This document shows positions 1 through 7,925 of a DNA stretch of 16,823 nt, piece after piece. Under the pieces are notes generated by a model. The model made no database searches, was not told the origin of the DNA, and was given only the letters and a program-made list of their open reading frames with translations. The translations under genes were made by a program, and so were the position numbers. This stretch comes from Lachnospiraceae bacterium (GTDB lineage Bacteria > Bacillota > Clostridia > Lachnospirales > Lachnospiraceae), in NCBI GenBank assembly GCA_017463035.1, contig JAFTPY010000296.1, forward strand, positions 1 to 16,823. Reading direction: 5' to 3'. Position 1 is the first letter of the stretch. Every line of letters starts with the position of its first letter.

Positions 1-947
1 TGAACTTCATTCACAAGTGCTGCATACTCCTTCAATGCGACAATGTATTCCTCAATATCGTTATTATCGCTTAAATGTCCCTGCATACCGATACCGTCGA
101 TCAAGCCTTCTCCGAGAATGCTTCCGTGTTCTTCGGTACCTCTCTGAAGCACTCCGATAATCGCTGCTTTCTTATCCGGCATCCATTCGTTATAATCGTT
201 ATACACCAACACCGGACGAATGGACTTTAATGCTTCCTCGTCCTCCGGAGATACCCCGTACTTCTCCGCGTACTTCTTAGAATTCTCTACTACCGCATCC
301 TTTGCAAAACGGAATGCCCAATAAATAAAATCATCACCGATCACCTGGTACCAATAGCTGTTCCGCAAACCGAACTCCGTCTTATCCACAGTCTCAATCG
401 CTTCATTTACCACATCCCATGCGTAAATCGTCCGGGCATAATCATTTCTGTACATATACTCCATCACAGAGAATATGTAACTCTTCATACGCTTCAGCAT
501 CGTCTCCCTGTCAACAAAACATACCGGGTCCAGCTTTTCGAAATGCTTTAACATCGGACGCTCTTTTAACAGCTCCGGATCCGTCGGTATTGTCACCGGC
601 TGATATCCTTTACAGAACACTTCCTTCGGACACTGGCTATGCCATACAAGGACATGGCCTCGTACCGGCATGCCGTTTTCCTTTGCCCAATCAAGCATCG
701 CCTTAGCCTGAGGATTAATCACAAACGGGAGAAAATCCTCCGTTGCCTCCGGGCTGGAAAATCCCATATTATAAGCCGGCTTTAATTCATTTCCGAAGGT
801 CATGCTGTTGAACTGTTTCTTCATCAGTGCTTCCTTTTCCGGGTTCCCGATCTCATGATTCGTAAACCGTTCACTGATTTTCTCACATGCCACACCGATA
901 CGAAAATAATCCTGATATACATCCTTTAAAATCACATTGTTGTTCAT
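1..947 (-). CDS. GH10 endo-1,4-beta-xylanase, 3' end outside the window
   Basis: Hydrolyses internal beta-1,4 bonds of xylan or xylo-oligosaccharides. The 315 codons inside the window carry GH10 hallmarks: FGNELKP at residues 51-57, the substrate-binding run RGHVLVWHSQ at 96-105, WDVVNEA at 177-183 with the general acid/base Glu182, YNDYNEW at 249-255 and GIGMQGH at 285-291. The second catalytic Glu (nucleophile, ITE-type motif) would lie just beyond position 1, so its presence cannot be confirmed. There is no signal peptide: the protein starts MNNNVILKDVYQDYF, so it probably acts in the cytoplasm on imported oligosaccharides. The ATG at 947 is preceded by GGAG at a good distance. It begins 19 nt after the stop of the GGDEF gene, so the two are probably co-transcribed. 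Family assignment is very secure; whether it prefers polymer or oligomer is unknown. Confidence 0.96.
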   Translation of the reverse strand, partial: MNNNVILKDVYQDYFRIGVACEKISERFTNHEIGNPEKEALMKKQFNSMTFGNELKPAYNMGFSSPEATEDFLPFVINPQAKAMLDWAKENGMPVRGHVLVWHSQCPKEVFCKGYQPVTIPTDPELLKERPMLKHFEKLDPVCFVDRETMLKRMKSYIFSVMEYMYRNDYARTIYAWDVVNEAIETVDKTEFGLRNSYWYQVIGDDFIYWAFRFAKDAVVENSKKYAEKYGVSPEDEEALKSIRPVLVYNDYNEWMPDKKAAIIGVLQRGTEEHGSILGEGLIDGIGMQGHLSDNNDIEEYIVALKEYAALVNEV

Positions 948-966
948 TTCTTTTCTCCGTAACTCT

Positions 967-2874
967 TTACTGTTTATTCTCCATCTTCTTATGATGTGCT
1001 TGCTTAATTTCGTACATATCATCATCGGCCATTTGCAGATACTCCGTAATATCAATGGTATCCTCCGGCAACATTCTGGCAGTACCGATACTGATGCTGA
1101 GCGGGAACTTCAAATCTCGCTTCTTCACTTCTTTCATCAGACGACTTTCCAGCGAACCTCGAAGCTTCTCCAAATCCGACTCTTCTCCCTGTAACCGACC
1201 GCCTACAAAGAACTCGTCTCCGCCGTATCTGGAAACAATCCAATCCTCCGGCAATCCGGATTTTAAAACACTGGCCACTGTACGAAGTGCCAAATCACCG
1301 TCAGAGTGTCCGTACTCATCATTAATCATTTTCATCTTATCGATATCTACCAGCATAATGACACCGCTACCGCCGCGATTTCTCCACTCCTCTAACATCG
1401 GGAATGCAATCTGTTCACAGCCCGCACGATTATAAACACCGGTCAAAACATCCGTTACCGACAACTGCGTCAGTTTTCTGGTAAGATCGGAAATCGTAAG
1501 ATTTCGGCGTACCTGCTCCAAATACTGACTGGTATGTCTTGTCCAAATATAAAACTGATTCGGCAAAGCAATTCTCAAATCACCGGTCAACACAGCAAAT
1601 CCATAGGTACGCAAATCCCCGAGAATCGGAACTACCGTATACAATCTCGGCTCTTTATTCTGACGTGCAAGCCAATGCAATGCTTCATTTCTCTGTTTCA
1701 CAGTACGCGGGAGTGGTTTTCCGTCTAAGATGGAACCGATAATCTCCATCTTATCATTGTATCCGGTAACATACAGGTTTAAATCATCTTCCTCTATTTG
1801 GAAGAATTCCGGATCGAGACAGAGCATGAAATCATCCCCCTCCATCCGGTGTTCTTTGGAAAACAAATCCGACAAACTTTCCGATAAATCCTCTGCATTA
1901 TCGATCTTACGAATCCAGAGATAGATATGTCTGAAATGGGTATCCGCCTGTAACCCGTCAATTTCATTTTTTCTGGTGTTTCTGCCGGTCACATTTTTAT
2001 TATCGGAATTATCATCCCGATAACAACCGCAGCTCGTAGCCGAAACAAATTTGGCCGCAAGCGTTACCGGCTCCGGCTCGTCCCCTTTCATTTTACGCAT
2101 AAGCATAGAGAAAGCCACATTGCCCATTTCTACCCAGTCATGACCTACGGAAGCAATGGACGGATAGAACTCCTGACCCTCTCTCAAGCAGTCAAAGCCG
2201 GTCACAATAACATCCTTCGGAACATTGTATACCATAACCTCCAACTGTTCACACGCTCCCATGGCCATCATATCGTTGGCACACAGAAAGGCATCCGGTA
2301 AGGCACCGTGTTCTGCCATCCATTCCTTTACAATTTCGCCTCCGGACTCTCTCTCCCAGTTTCCGTACTTAATGTTTGCATCCGGAATCTCAAACCCTTT
2401 TTCCTTTGCAGCATTATGTAACGCCATCAAACGATCCACATTTTCCGCTTGTGCCTGTGGTCCGCCGATATATACAAGCTCCCTTGCTCCGTGTTCCTCA
2501 ATGACATGCTTCACCAAATCATACATGCCGGCATAATTGTCGGACATCAATGCGGTTGCATTTTCCATCTCATACTCAACACTGATTGCCGGCAGTTTCA
2601 ATTCACGCAGTTTTTCCGTGAAATACTCTACTTCCCTTGTCAAATTAAACGAATTGGCAAGCAAAATAACGCCGTCAAAATCCTCCAGATCCGGCAAAGT
2701 AAATATATTAAACTCTCCTTCGTTCAACAAAGCATCCAATCCGCGGATGGAAAAATTAACAAAGGCAAACGTGTCTATATTCTCTTTTTTTGCTGCTTCC
2801 GAAATTCCAAAAACGACCCTTCTGAAATACTCATCGCCCCAACCACTGGCAAAAACCGCTATTCGTCTTTTCAT
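967..2874 (-). CDS. LacI-like substrate-binding domain + GGDEF diguanylate cyclase
   Basis: Predicted cytoplasmic one-protein sensor that makes cyclic di-GMP from GTP (635 aa). Residues 1 to about 285 resemble the periplasmic-binding-protein-like effector domain of LacI/GalR regulators (MKRRIAVFASGWGDEYFRRV start; NDMMAMGA and VTGFD segments), but there is no DNA-binding helix-turn-helix, signal peptide or membrane helix. Residues about 300-455 are a linker/GAF-like region I cannot name securely. The GGDEF domain spans about 460-625, with VDIDKMKMINDEYGH (substrate site) and an intact RYGGDEF at 549-555. The usual RxxD inhibitory site five residues before GGDEF is absent (PEDW instead), suggesting no product inhibition there. 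The ATG at 2874 has GGAGG 8 nt upstream and begins the conserved domain; the open frame 12 codons longer lacks such a site. First gene of the unit ending in the xylanase; the ligand may be a sugar, by inference. Confidence 0.93.
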   Translation of the reverse strand: MKRRIAVFASGWGDEYFRRVVFGISEAAKKENIDTFAFVNFSIRGLDALLNEGEFNIFTLPDLEDFDGVILLANSFNLTREVEYFTEKLRELKLPAISVEYEMENATALMSDNYAGMYDLVKHVIEEHGARELVYIGGPQAQAENVDRLMALHNAAKEKGFEIPDANIKYGNWERESGGEIVKEWMAEHGALPDAFLCANDMMAMGACEQLEVMVYNVPKDVIVTGFDCLREGQEFYPSIASVGHDWVEMGNVAFSMLMRKMKGDEPEPVTLAAKFVSATSCGCYRDDNSDNKNVTGRNTRKNEIDGLQADTHFRHIYLWIRKIDNAEDLSESLSDLFSKEHRMEGDDFMLCLDPEFFQIEEDDLNLYVTGYNDKMEIIGSILDGKPLPRTVKQRNEALHWLARQNKEPRLYTVVPILGDLRTYGFAVLTGDLRIALPNQFYIWTRHTSQYLEQVRRNLTISDLTRKLTQLSVTDVLTGVYNRAGCEQIAFPMLEEWRNRGGSGVIMLVDIDKMKMINDEYGHSDGDLALRTVASVLKSGLPEDWIVSRYGGDEFFVGGRLQGEESDLEKLRGSLESRLMKEVKKRDLKFPLSISIGTARMLPEDTIDITEYLQMADDDMYEIKQAHHKKMENKQ

Positions 2875-2925
2875 AGCTTCGCCCTCCAGTAAAACGGTGT
2901 AAACATGCACAATATTATATCTCTC

Positions 2926-2954
2926 ATTATACCGTAAAACTTGTCAAAATTCAA
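2926..2954 (-). promoter_or_regulatory. Sigma-A-type promoter of the GGDEF-xylanase unit
   Basis: On the minus strand TTGAAT (2949-2954) and TATAAT (2926-2931) are separated by exactly 17 bp. Transcription would start near 2919, about 45 nt before the GGDEF start codon. The rest of the 2875-3040 gap is AT-rich and holds no clear terminator for the operon upstream; only a weak AAAAC/GTTTT hairpin is seen near 3010-3025. Confidence 0.75.
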
Positions 2955-3040
2955 CAGATTTTTCTAAAAATAACACAACAATTCAAAACCAACACGCTTT
3001 ATTCTCATAAAACATGCCGTTTTCTCCTAAGGAATCATCT

Positions 3041-3610
3041 TCACTTCTTTTTTCTCTGTACGGAATATCCGAACTTGCCCAGCTTCTCCCCTAACAGGAA
3101 ATACTCTCCGTGAGAATAGCTTACTAATCCCGTACTGTTTAGTTCAAACTTTCCGGACTCGTTTAAATACTTATCTTCTACCGTCACGTTCACAACCTCA
3201 CCCACAAACATGGTGTGGCTCCCCAGGGCTAATTCCCGGACCACCTTACACTCAATATTTACAGGGCTTTCCGCAATTCCGGGTGCACTGACCTTCTGAG
3301 AACCCAGGGGAGTCAGTCCCATCTCCTTGTACTTATCCACATCTCTGCCTGATTTGACACCGCAATAATCCGTTGCAAATACCAAATCCTTTGTTACCAG
3401 ATTTACCACAAACTCTCCGGTTTCCCTGATAATATCATAGGAATACCGCTCCGGACGCACCGATATAGACAACATGGCAGGGTCGGAGCACACTGTGCCC
3501 GCCCATGCCACGGTAATAATGTTCGGTCTTTCGTTTTTTCGTCCGCAGCTTACCATTACTGCCGGTACCGGATAAAGCATATTTCCCGGCCTCCAATGCT
3601 GCTTTGCCAT
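3041..3610 (-). CDS. Flavin reductase-like (FMN-binding split-barrel) protein
   Basis: A 189-aa protein of the flavin reductase/flavoredoxin family, which binds FMN in a split barrel and reduces flavins or passes electrons from NAD(P)H. Family features visible are YPVPAVMVSCG near residues 13-23, PNIITVAWAG at 29-38 (flavin-phosphate region), SISVRPERYSYDIIRETGEF at 48-67, and the late AELALGSHTMFVGEV-like stretch at 126-139 (here RELALGSHTMFVGEV). The length is typical. The ATG at 3610 is preceded by AAAAGGAG. It lies 34 nt after the UDP-sugar pyrophosphorylase and is the last gene of the LicD operon; nothing in it links it to glycan synthesis, so the neighbourhood may only mean shared transcription. 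The physiological electron partner and substrate cannot be told from sequence. Confidence 0.88.
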   Translation of the reverse strand: MAKQHWRPGNMLYPVPAVMVSCGRKNERPNIITVAWAGTVCSDPAMLSISVRPERYSYDIIRETGEFVVNLVTKDLVFATDYCGVKSGRDVDKYKEMGLTPLGSQKVSAPGIAESPVNIECKVVRELALGSHTMFVGEVVNVTVEDKYLNESGKFELNSTGLVSYSHGEYFLLGEKLGKFGYSVQRKKK

Positions 3611-3644
3611 ACTTACTCCTTTTGACGATTCCGTCCTTCACACT

Positions 3645-4871
3645 CTACAGTTCCACGCCGTTTAACTTTAACAGCTCTCTTGCGCTTTCCACGGAATCTA
3701 CACCGGTCGGGTTCTTAATCGGAGCAAATTCCTTCTCACGTACTACTTCGAACACAAGACAACTGTCTAGCATATGAATCATATCCAGTACCAGACTCTC
3801 GTACTTATAGCCGTTTACAGCCTCCGGCTTTACGGTCTCTCCTGCCTCGTTCATGTACGGAATCTTCTTCTCCACGATATGAAGCGGCATTTCCTTGCTG
3901 ACAATCTCCTCCAAGTCGCTGACACGGAATAAATAATTCAGAATAACGCCGTAGTTATATGCCGGCTCTCCGGATGCATCCTTTGCCTCCATCAGCTCGG
4001 TGGTCAGCTCGTAATACTCTACAATAGACGGTCTGCCGTCTTCCAAGCACATCACGCCTACCTTCTCATCCGGAGCTGCCTTCTTAATTACCTTTGCACC
4101 TACGGCACAATTATTAATTGCGGTGGCTCCCACAAAGCACGGGTCCGCAATCCGCTGCAATACATTATCCACAGCAAAAATGTTCAGCCATTCAATGCCT
4201 GCCTTATGTACAATGTCAAGCACTCCTGCACGCTTCATGGAAGAGAACCAGCCTCCGTTTCCGTTCGGAGAGGCGGACATCAGTCCCTTTTCCTCCATAT
4301 ACACCTTCCCGTTGTAATCGGATGCCGGTGCCATATCCTGCATAAAGAAGGTGACATAGTTTTCATCGTAACCGAAAAACTTCTTTTCCTTTAAAAAGGA
4401 AACTGTCTTCTCATGGTTCTTCTCACTGGTCATAACAAACAAATGAATATAGTTTCCTGCCTGCTCCACTACATCTAACATATTACGAATCAAACGCTCG
4501 AAAATATAGACCTCCTTGGTCAAACCGATATTGTACATGCCCTTCGGATTGTCGGAACCTAGACGGGTGCCCATACCTCCTGCCAAAAGGACCGCACCTA
4601 CTTTACCGGCACGAATCATCTCGATACCTTTTTCGGTATACTCTTCCTTTCTCTCCTCGATTTCCGAAAGCTTCATAGCCGGAATCGGGGTAATTACGCC
4701 TCTTACCTGCTCCTTATCCGCCTGCGCCGCCTGTGCAAGAACGGAAAAGTCGGTCTGCTCAATCTGCGCCAAAAGTGCCGTTTTCCCCTCCTCGGACAAC
4801 TCATCAAAATACTGCAATACATGTGCCTGACCATACTCGCTTACCTTTTTTAATGCCTCTTCATACTTCAT
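3645..4871 (-). CDS. UAP1/AGX-type UDP-N-acetylhexosamine (UDP-sugar) pyrophosphorylase
   Basis: Makes a UDP-sugar from UTP and a sugar-1-phosphate, probably N-acetylglucosamine- or N-acetylgalactosamine-1-phosphate. The 408-aa chain follows the UAP1/AGX layout: nucleotide loop LAGGMGTRLG at 96-105 followed by PKG at 109-111, PNGNGG at 202-207, FAVDNVLQRIADP at 232-244 (the 'VDN..L...ADP' block), a NYG...NYLF block at 306-314, KIPYMNEAG at 336-344 and EFAPIKN at 381-387. This differs from GlmU, the usual bacterial enzyme, which has a left-handed beta-helix tail not seen here. Its ATG overlaps the TGA of the preceding LicD gene (ATGA, 4868-4871), so translation is likely coupled. In context it probably supplies an activated amino sugar for the surface glycan handled by the LicD proteins. 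Fold family is sure; the exact sugar is not. Confidence 0.9.
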   Translation of the reverse strand: MKYEEALKKVSEYGQAHVLQYFDELSEEGKTALLAQIEQTDFSVLAQAAQADKEQVRGVITPIPAMKLSEIEERKEEYTEKGIEMIRAGKVGAVLLAGGMGTRLGSDNPKGMYNIGLTKEVYIFERLIRNMLDVVEQAGNYIHLFVMTSEKNHEKTVSFLKEKKFFGYDENYVTFFMQDMAPASDYNGKVYMEEKGLMSASPNGNGGWFSSMKRAGVLDIVHKAGIEWLNIFAVDNVLQRIADPCFVGATAINNCAVGAKVIKKAAPDEKVGVMCLEDGRPSIVEYYELTTELMEAKDASGEPAYNYGVILNYLFRVSDLEEIVSKEMPLHIVEKKIPYMNEAGETVKPEAVNGYKYESLVLDMIHMLDSCLVFEVVREKEFAPIKNPTGVDSVESARELLKLNGVEL

Positions 4872-5803
4872 TGTTTCATTCCTCCGTTATTCTCTCTTTC
4901 TTTTATATCATGATACGACCGGTCCAGTTCGATTACCGCTGCCGGATGTCCCCCCCGGGCATCCTCTGTCGGCGGAATCATATAATCCGGGCCGTATAAT
5001 GCCGTAAGATATGCCGAATTATCTACCGGTCCGAAAAGCAAGTAACCCTCAAACTCATACTCCCTGCTTCTTCCCTCTGGTTGCGCTTCGATTTTCTCTC
5101 CGCGTCTGAAGTCAATGGCGAAATACTTTCTCTGTCTGATTTCACCGTCAAACACTCTGCGGGGAATCGACTCCTTTCTTCCCCAATGTCCTAAATAATT
5201 GGAATAACGGGCATCCCCCCACTGGGGAAGTCCCTCTCTTTTTTCTCCGTATACCCGTACCGAAGTATCCAACGCCCTTACTAATTCCTCACAATCGGTG
5301 TGCTTGGCGATTACATTCATTATCCATCGTTTGATAGGATTTTGTACAGTCCCCTTTTCTGCGATATGCGCATATAAAAGCTTCTTTTTAAACTTTACAC
5401 GCAATTCTTTCCATATTCGAAAAGGTAATACGTTCACATCCCCATCCAACGGAAAAATATCAATGTACACGCCGCCTACATAACCGGTACCGCTTCTGCG
5501 TGTTTCGATACACGTTGTCCGCTCGTCCTCCAAACGAATAAACGCGTAGGGAACCCCGGATTCTTTTGAAAAATGCCGTAACCGGTAACCTTCCGGGAAA
5601 CTGCTCTCCGGCAGTGCCAACAATCGCTCATATTCTTTTCGAGGCAAACCGAAATCCGCATCATCATCCCAGGGAATAAAACCCTTATGCCGGATTGCAC
5701 CCAGCATTGTTCCGCCAAGCATATAATAATGCAGACCGTTCTCCCGGCAAACCCGGTCAAAGGCTTTCATAATTTCAAAAATCTTTTCCTGTAATCCCGT
5801 CAT
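4868..5803 (-). CDS. LicD-family glycan phosphotransferase
   Basis: LicD proteins transfer phospho-substituents such as phosphocholine to cell-surface glycans; fukutin-related proteins share the fold. In this 311-aa protein the core is GGTMLGAIRHKGF followed by IPWDDDAD within residues 30-50 (nucleotidyltransferase-like GG and DxD metal site), then YIDIFPLDG at 113-121 and a C-terminal YGPDYMIPP at 270-278. There are no membrane segments or signal peptide, so it should act on the cytoplasmic side. I start at ATG 5803, which has AGGA 8 nt upstream and fits the usual LicD N-terminus (LQEKIFEIMKAFDRVC); a TTG at 5836 would add 11 residues and cannot be excluded. It lies 51 nt after the GT2-LicD gene and overlaps the UDP-sugar pyrophosphorylase by 4 nt. 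No choline kinase or cytidylyltransferase gene is nearby, so the transferred group is unknown. Confidence 0.92.
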   Translation of the reverse strand: MTGLQEKIFEIMKAFDRVCRENGLHYYMLGGTMLGAIRHKGFIPWDDDADFGLPRKEYERLLALPESSFPEGYRLRHFSKESGVPYAFIRLEDERTTCIETRRSGTGYVGGVYIDIFPLDGDVNVLPFRIWKELRVKFKKKLLYAHIAEKGTVQNPIKRWIMNVIAKHTDCEELVRALDTSVRVYGEKREGLPQWGDARYSNYLGHWGRKESIPRRVFDGEIRQRKYFAIDFRRGEKIEAQPEGRSREYEFEGYLLFGPVDNSAYLTALYGPDYMIPPTEDARGGHPAAVIELDRSYHDIKERENNGGMKQ

Positions 5804-5854
5804 GGAATCTTTCCTTTCTTTTACAGCGGTCCGCAACCTTCTCCCACTCCGGTG

Positions 5855-7750
5855 CTATTCTTCCGGTATAATATGCTTAATACATGGCTTATAATGCACC
5901 TTCCGGTCCTGTGCCGGCGGGAGTTCGTAATACTCTCCAAACATATGGGTCAGGTATTCGTCACAGCGCTTCGGCCCTCTAAGCAACATTCCCTCAAACT
6001 CCCATAAACTGTATTCGTCATAGGACTCTCCGAAATACTCCCTCGGTACGATTTCCCTGATTTTATATGCTCCGGTTAAGGTTCCCGCATATTTCGCCCG
6101 CTCCGCATCCTGTGTCTGAAACAAACGATCCATCTGCCGGTATACATTCCTCACATCGATAAAACGGTAAAGCCGTAACGCTCTTACCATGCGCAATACC
6201 ATCTGCTCCCACTTGGAACGGCTGGTACGGATGCCGGTATTCACATTAGCAGTCCCGCAAAGGAACCGCAGCCCCATGGCCTTTGCGTAGTATACTTTTC
6301 GGGCAAACTCTTCATCCGGAGTACCGTCAAGCGGAATAATATCAATCAGATATCCCTTTCTTTTTGTGGTATCCTCCAGCAATTGCTCTTCAATCTCTAT
6401 TTTCGTAGCACACATTTTAGCAAAATAGCTCTTAAAGTTTTTGTTCGTCTGCCAGCTCTCAATCCGGTAATCCTCTCCCAGAATCTCCTGCACCTCCCCC
6501 GACTTTACCAGTTCTATCAGCCGGTCATAATCCTTCCGGGGCATGGCTACATCCACATCATCATCCCACGGAATAAAGCCCTTATGGCGTACCGCGCCCA
6601 AAAGTGTTCCGCCGATGGCATAATACCGCAGACCGTACACATTACACAATTTTACAAACGTCTTTAATGCACCCAGCTCAATCTCATGAAGCTCCTCTAA
6701 GATATCTTCATAGGTGCCTTTCTGTAATTGTTCGTCCTTTTCTGTTTGATTGGAACATTCGGTCTTTCCTGTTTTTTCGGAAAGTTTTTTCTTTTCCCAA
6801 TATGCCGGCTGAAGTGTACATCCAAGCACCATCTTTTCCGGCAGACTCTTGTAATGCTTTCCGAGGAAAAATCCGGTATAACGTGCCGCAGAATCCATGA
6901 AAAACAAGAACAAATCCCCGTATTGCCGCTGGGACACGCAATATTCTACCGCTTCTTTTACATAACGGATCCCTTCCTTTTCAGAGCTTACCTGACCGAA
7001 TACCGACCGATAGTCTCTTTGGGACACTGCCATATCAAAACTCCGTTTAAACTGTGCAGTCAACCCATAGTTATGAGTGTGATATACCCTTGCCTTCGCG
7101 CAATAACAAATGGTATCACCCGCCTCGATTAAAGACGCACCGAATATCATATCCTCGTTGAAAATTGTATCGGTTACAAAGCCACCCAATTCGTCATAAC
7201 GACTTCTGCGATACATGGCACAGGCATTGGAAATCATGTAAGTCTTAATCCCGAAGCGTTCCTTATCAGCCTTCGTCTTTCGATAGGACTCTGCCGGGTA
7301 ATTATGCAGGCGAAGAAAACGCTCCGTAAAGGATGCGTTCTCGGATGCCATCTGTCTGGCATAAGCAGCCCCCACCGTATCCTCTCTAAAGCACTGCAAA
7401 AGCTTCTCGATTAATAGTGCGTCCGCCGGAACCACATCCTGGGTCATACACAGAAAAAAGTCTGCATCGGAATACTTACACACCGCCAGATTTCTCGTAC
7501 CGCCATGGTCATAATCCTTCTTATTCACACGGATAATCTTGATTTCCACGGAAGGTAATACTCTGTTATCGTTTTTTGCGGCAACCTTTTCCACACGCTC
7601 CCGCAAATCCGCTACCGTATGTCCTTCCGCTTCCGTATTCATCAATATAATCTTTGCGGGACGCACCGTCTGCTGCAACAACATAGCCAGCAAGCGCTCC
7701 AGCTTTTTATCGGCCTTATAAACCGGAATAATCACATCAGGTCGTTCCAT
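5855..7750 (-). CDS. GT2 glycosyltransferase fused to a LicD domain
   Basis: A 631-aa two-domain enzyme. Residues 1 to about 270 are a family 2 glycosyltransferase of the rhamnosyltransferase-like group: PDVIIPVYKADKKLERLL at the start, DHGGTRNLAV at 81-90, a Q-D pair in FFLCMTQDVVP at 98-108 in place of a classical DXD, and the acceptor-site FNEDMIFG at 197-204. A lysine-rich linker (about 320-345) leads to a LicD domain (about 345-631) with GGTLLGAVRHKGF and IPWDDDVD within 380-400, YLIDIIPLDG at 467-476 and FGEYYELPP near 604-612. The fusion suggests that one protein adds a sugar and another phosphorylates or decorates the same glycan. The start at ATG 7750 has AGGAGG 8 nt upstream; the GTG three codons earlier sits on top of that site. 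First gene of a four-gene operon. Confidence 0.92.
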   Translation of the reverse strand: MERPDVIIPVYKADKKLERLLAMLLQQTVRPAKIILMNTEAEGHTVADLRERVEKVAAKNDNRVLPSVEIKIIRVNKKDYDHGGTRNLAVCKYSDADFFLCMTQDVVPADALLIEKLLQCFREDTVGAAYARQMASENASFTERFLRLHNYPAESYRKTKADKERFGIKTYMISNACAMYRRSRYDELGGFVTDTIFNEDMIFGASLIEAGDTICYCAKARVYHTHNYGLTAQFKRSFDMAVSQRDYRSVFGQVSSEKEGIRYVKEAVEYCVSQRQYGDLFLFFMDSAARYTGFFLGKHYKSLPEKMVLGCTLQPAYWEKKKLSEKTGKTECSNQTEKDEQLQKGTYEDILEELHEIELGALKTFVKLCNVYGLRYYAIGGTLLGAVRHKGFIPWDDDVDVAMPRKDYDRLIELVKSGEVQEILGEDYRIESWQTNKNFKSYFAKMCATKIEIEEQLLEDTTKRKGYLIDIIPLDGTPDEEFARKVYYAKAMGLRFLCGTANVNTGIRTSRSKWEQMVLRMVRALRLYRFIDVRNVYRQMDRLFQTQDAERAKYAGTLTGAYKIREIVPREYFGESYDEYSLWEFEGMLLRGPKRCDEYLTHMFGEYYELPPAQDRKVHYKPCIKHIIPEE

Positions 7751-7778
7751 AGAATACACCTCCTACTTACTCTATTTT

Positions 7779-7807
7779 ATCATACCTCACTCTGTACCGA
7801 ATTACAA
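7779..7807 (-). promoter_or_regulatory. Promoter of the GT2-LicD operon
   Basis: Minus strand TTGTAA (7802-7807) and TATGAT (7779-7784) with a 17-bp spacer. The predicted start is about 20-25 nt before the AGGAGG of the GT2-LicD gene. It faces away from the plus-strand gene at 7926. The stretch 7808-7865 is a run of A/T with no gene. Confidence 0.65.
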
Positions 7808-7865
7808 GCAAAAAGCCCCTGTCTTGAAAAAAAATTAAGAATAAAAATTTCTATTCGTTTACAGA

Positions 7866-7894
7866 AACACGGTCAAGCAGGAATGCATACGATA
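7866..7894 (+). promoter_or_regulatory. Candidate sporulation (SigK-like) promoter of the Gly/Cys-rich gene
   Basis: AACA at 7866-7869, a 16-bp spacer, then CATACGATA at 7886-7894. This matches the Bacillus subtilis late mother-cell pattern (mACm, 16-17 bp, CATAnnnTA). An overlapping TATGAT at 7893-7898 could be a vegetative -10, but no good -35 lies 16-18 bp upstream of it (CGGTCA). The assignment is inference from consensus only, since clostridial sigma factors may differ. Confidence 0.4.
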
Positions 7895-7925
7895 TGATGT
7901 AATCAAAATTCTGGAGGAAATCTTC

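Noticed and set aside
419..706. Plus-strand open frame of 95 aa
   Set aside because: It lies wholly inside the GH10 xylanase gene, has no recognisable domain and is opposite to a clear gene.
2914..2947. TTGACA (2942-2947) as -35 of the GGDEF promoter
   Set aside because: Its distance to TATAAT at 2926-2931 is 10 bp and to the second TATAAT at 2914-2919 is 22 bp; TTGAAT at 2949-2954 gives the correct 17 bp.
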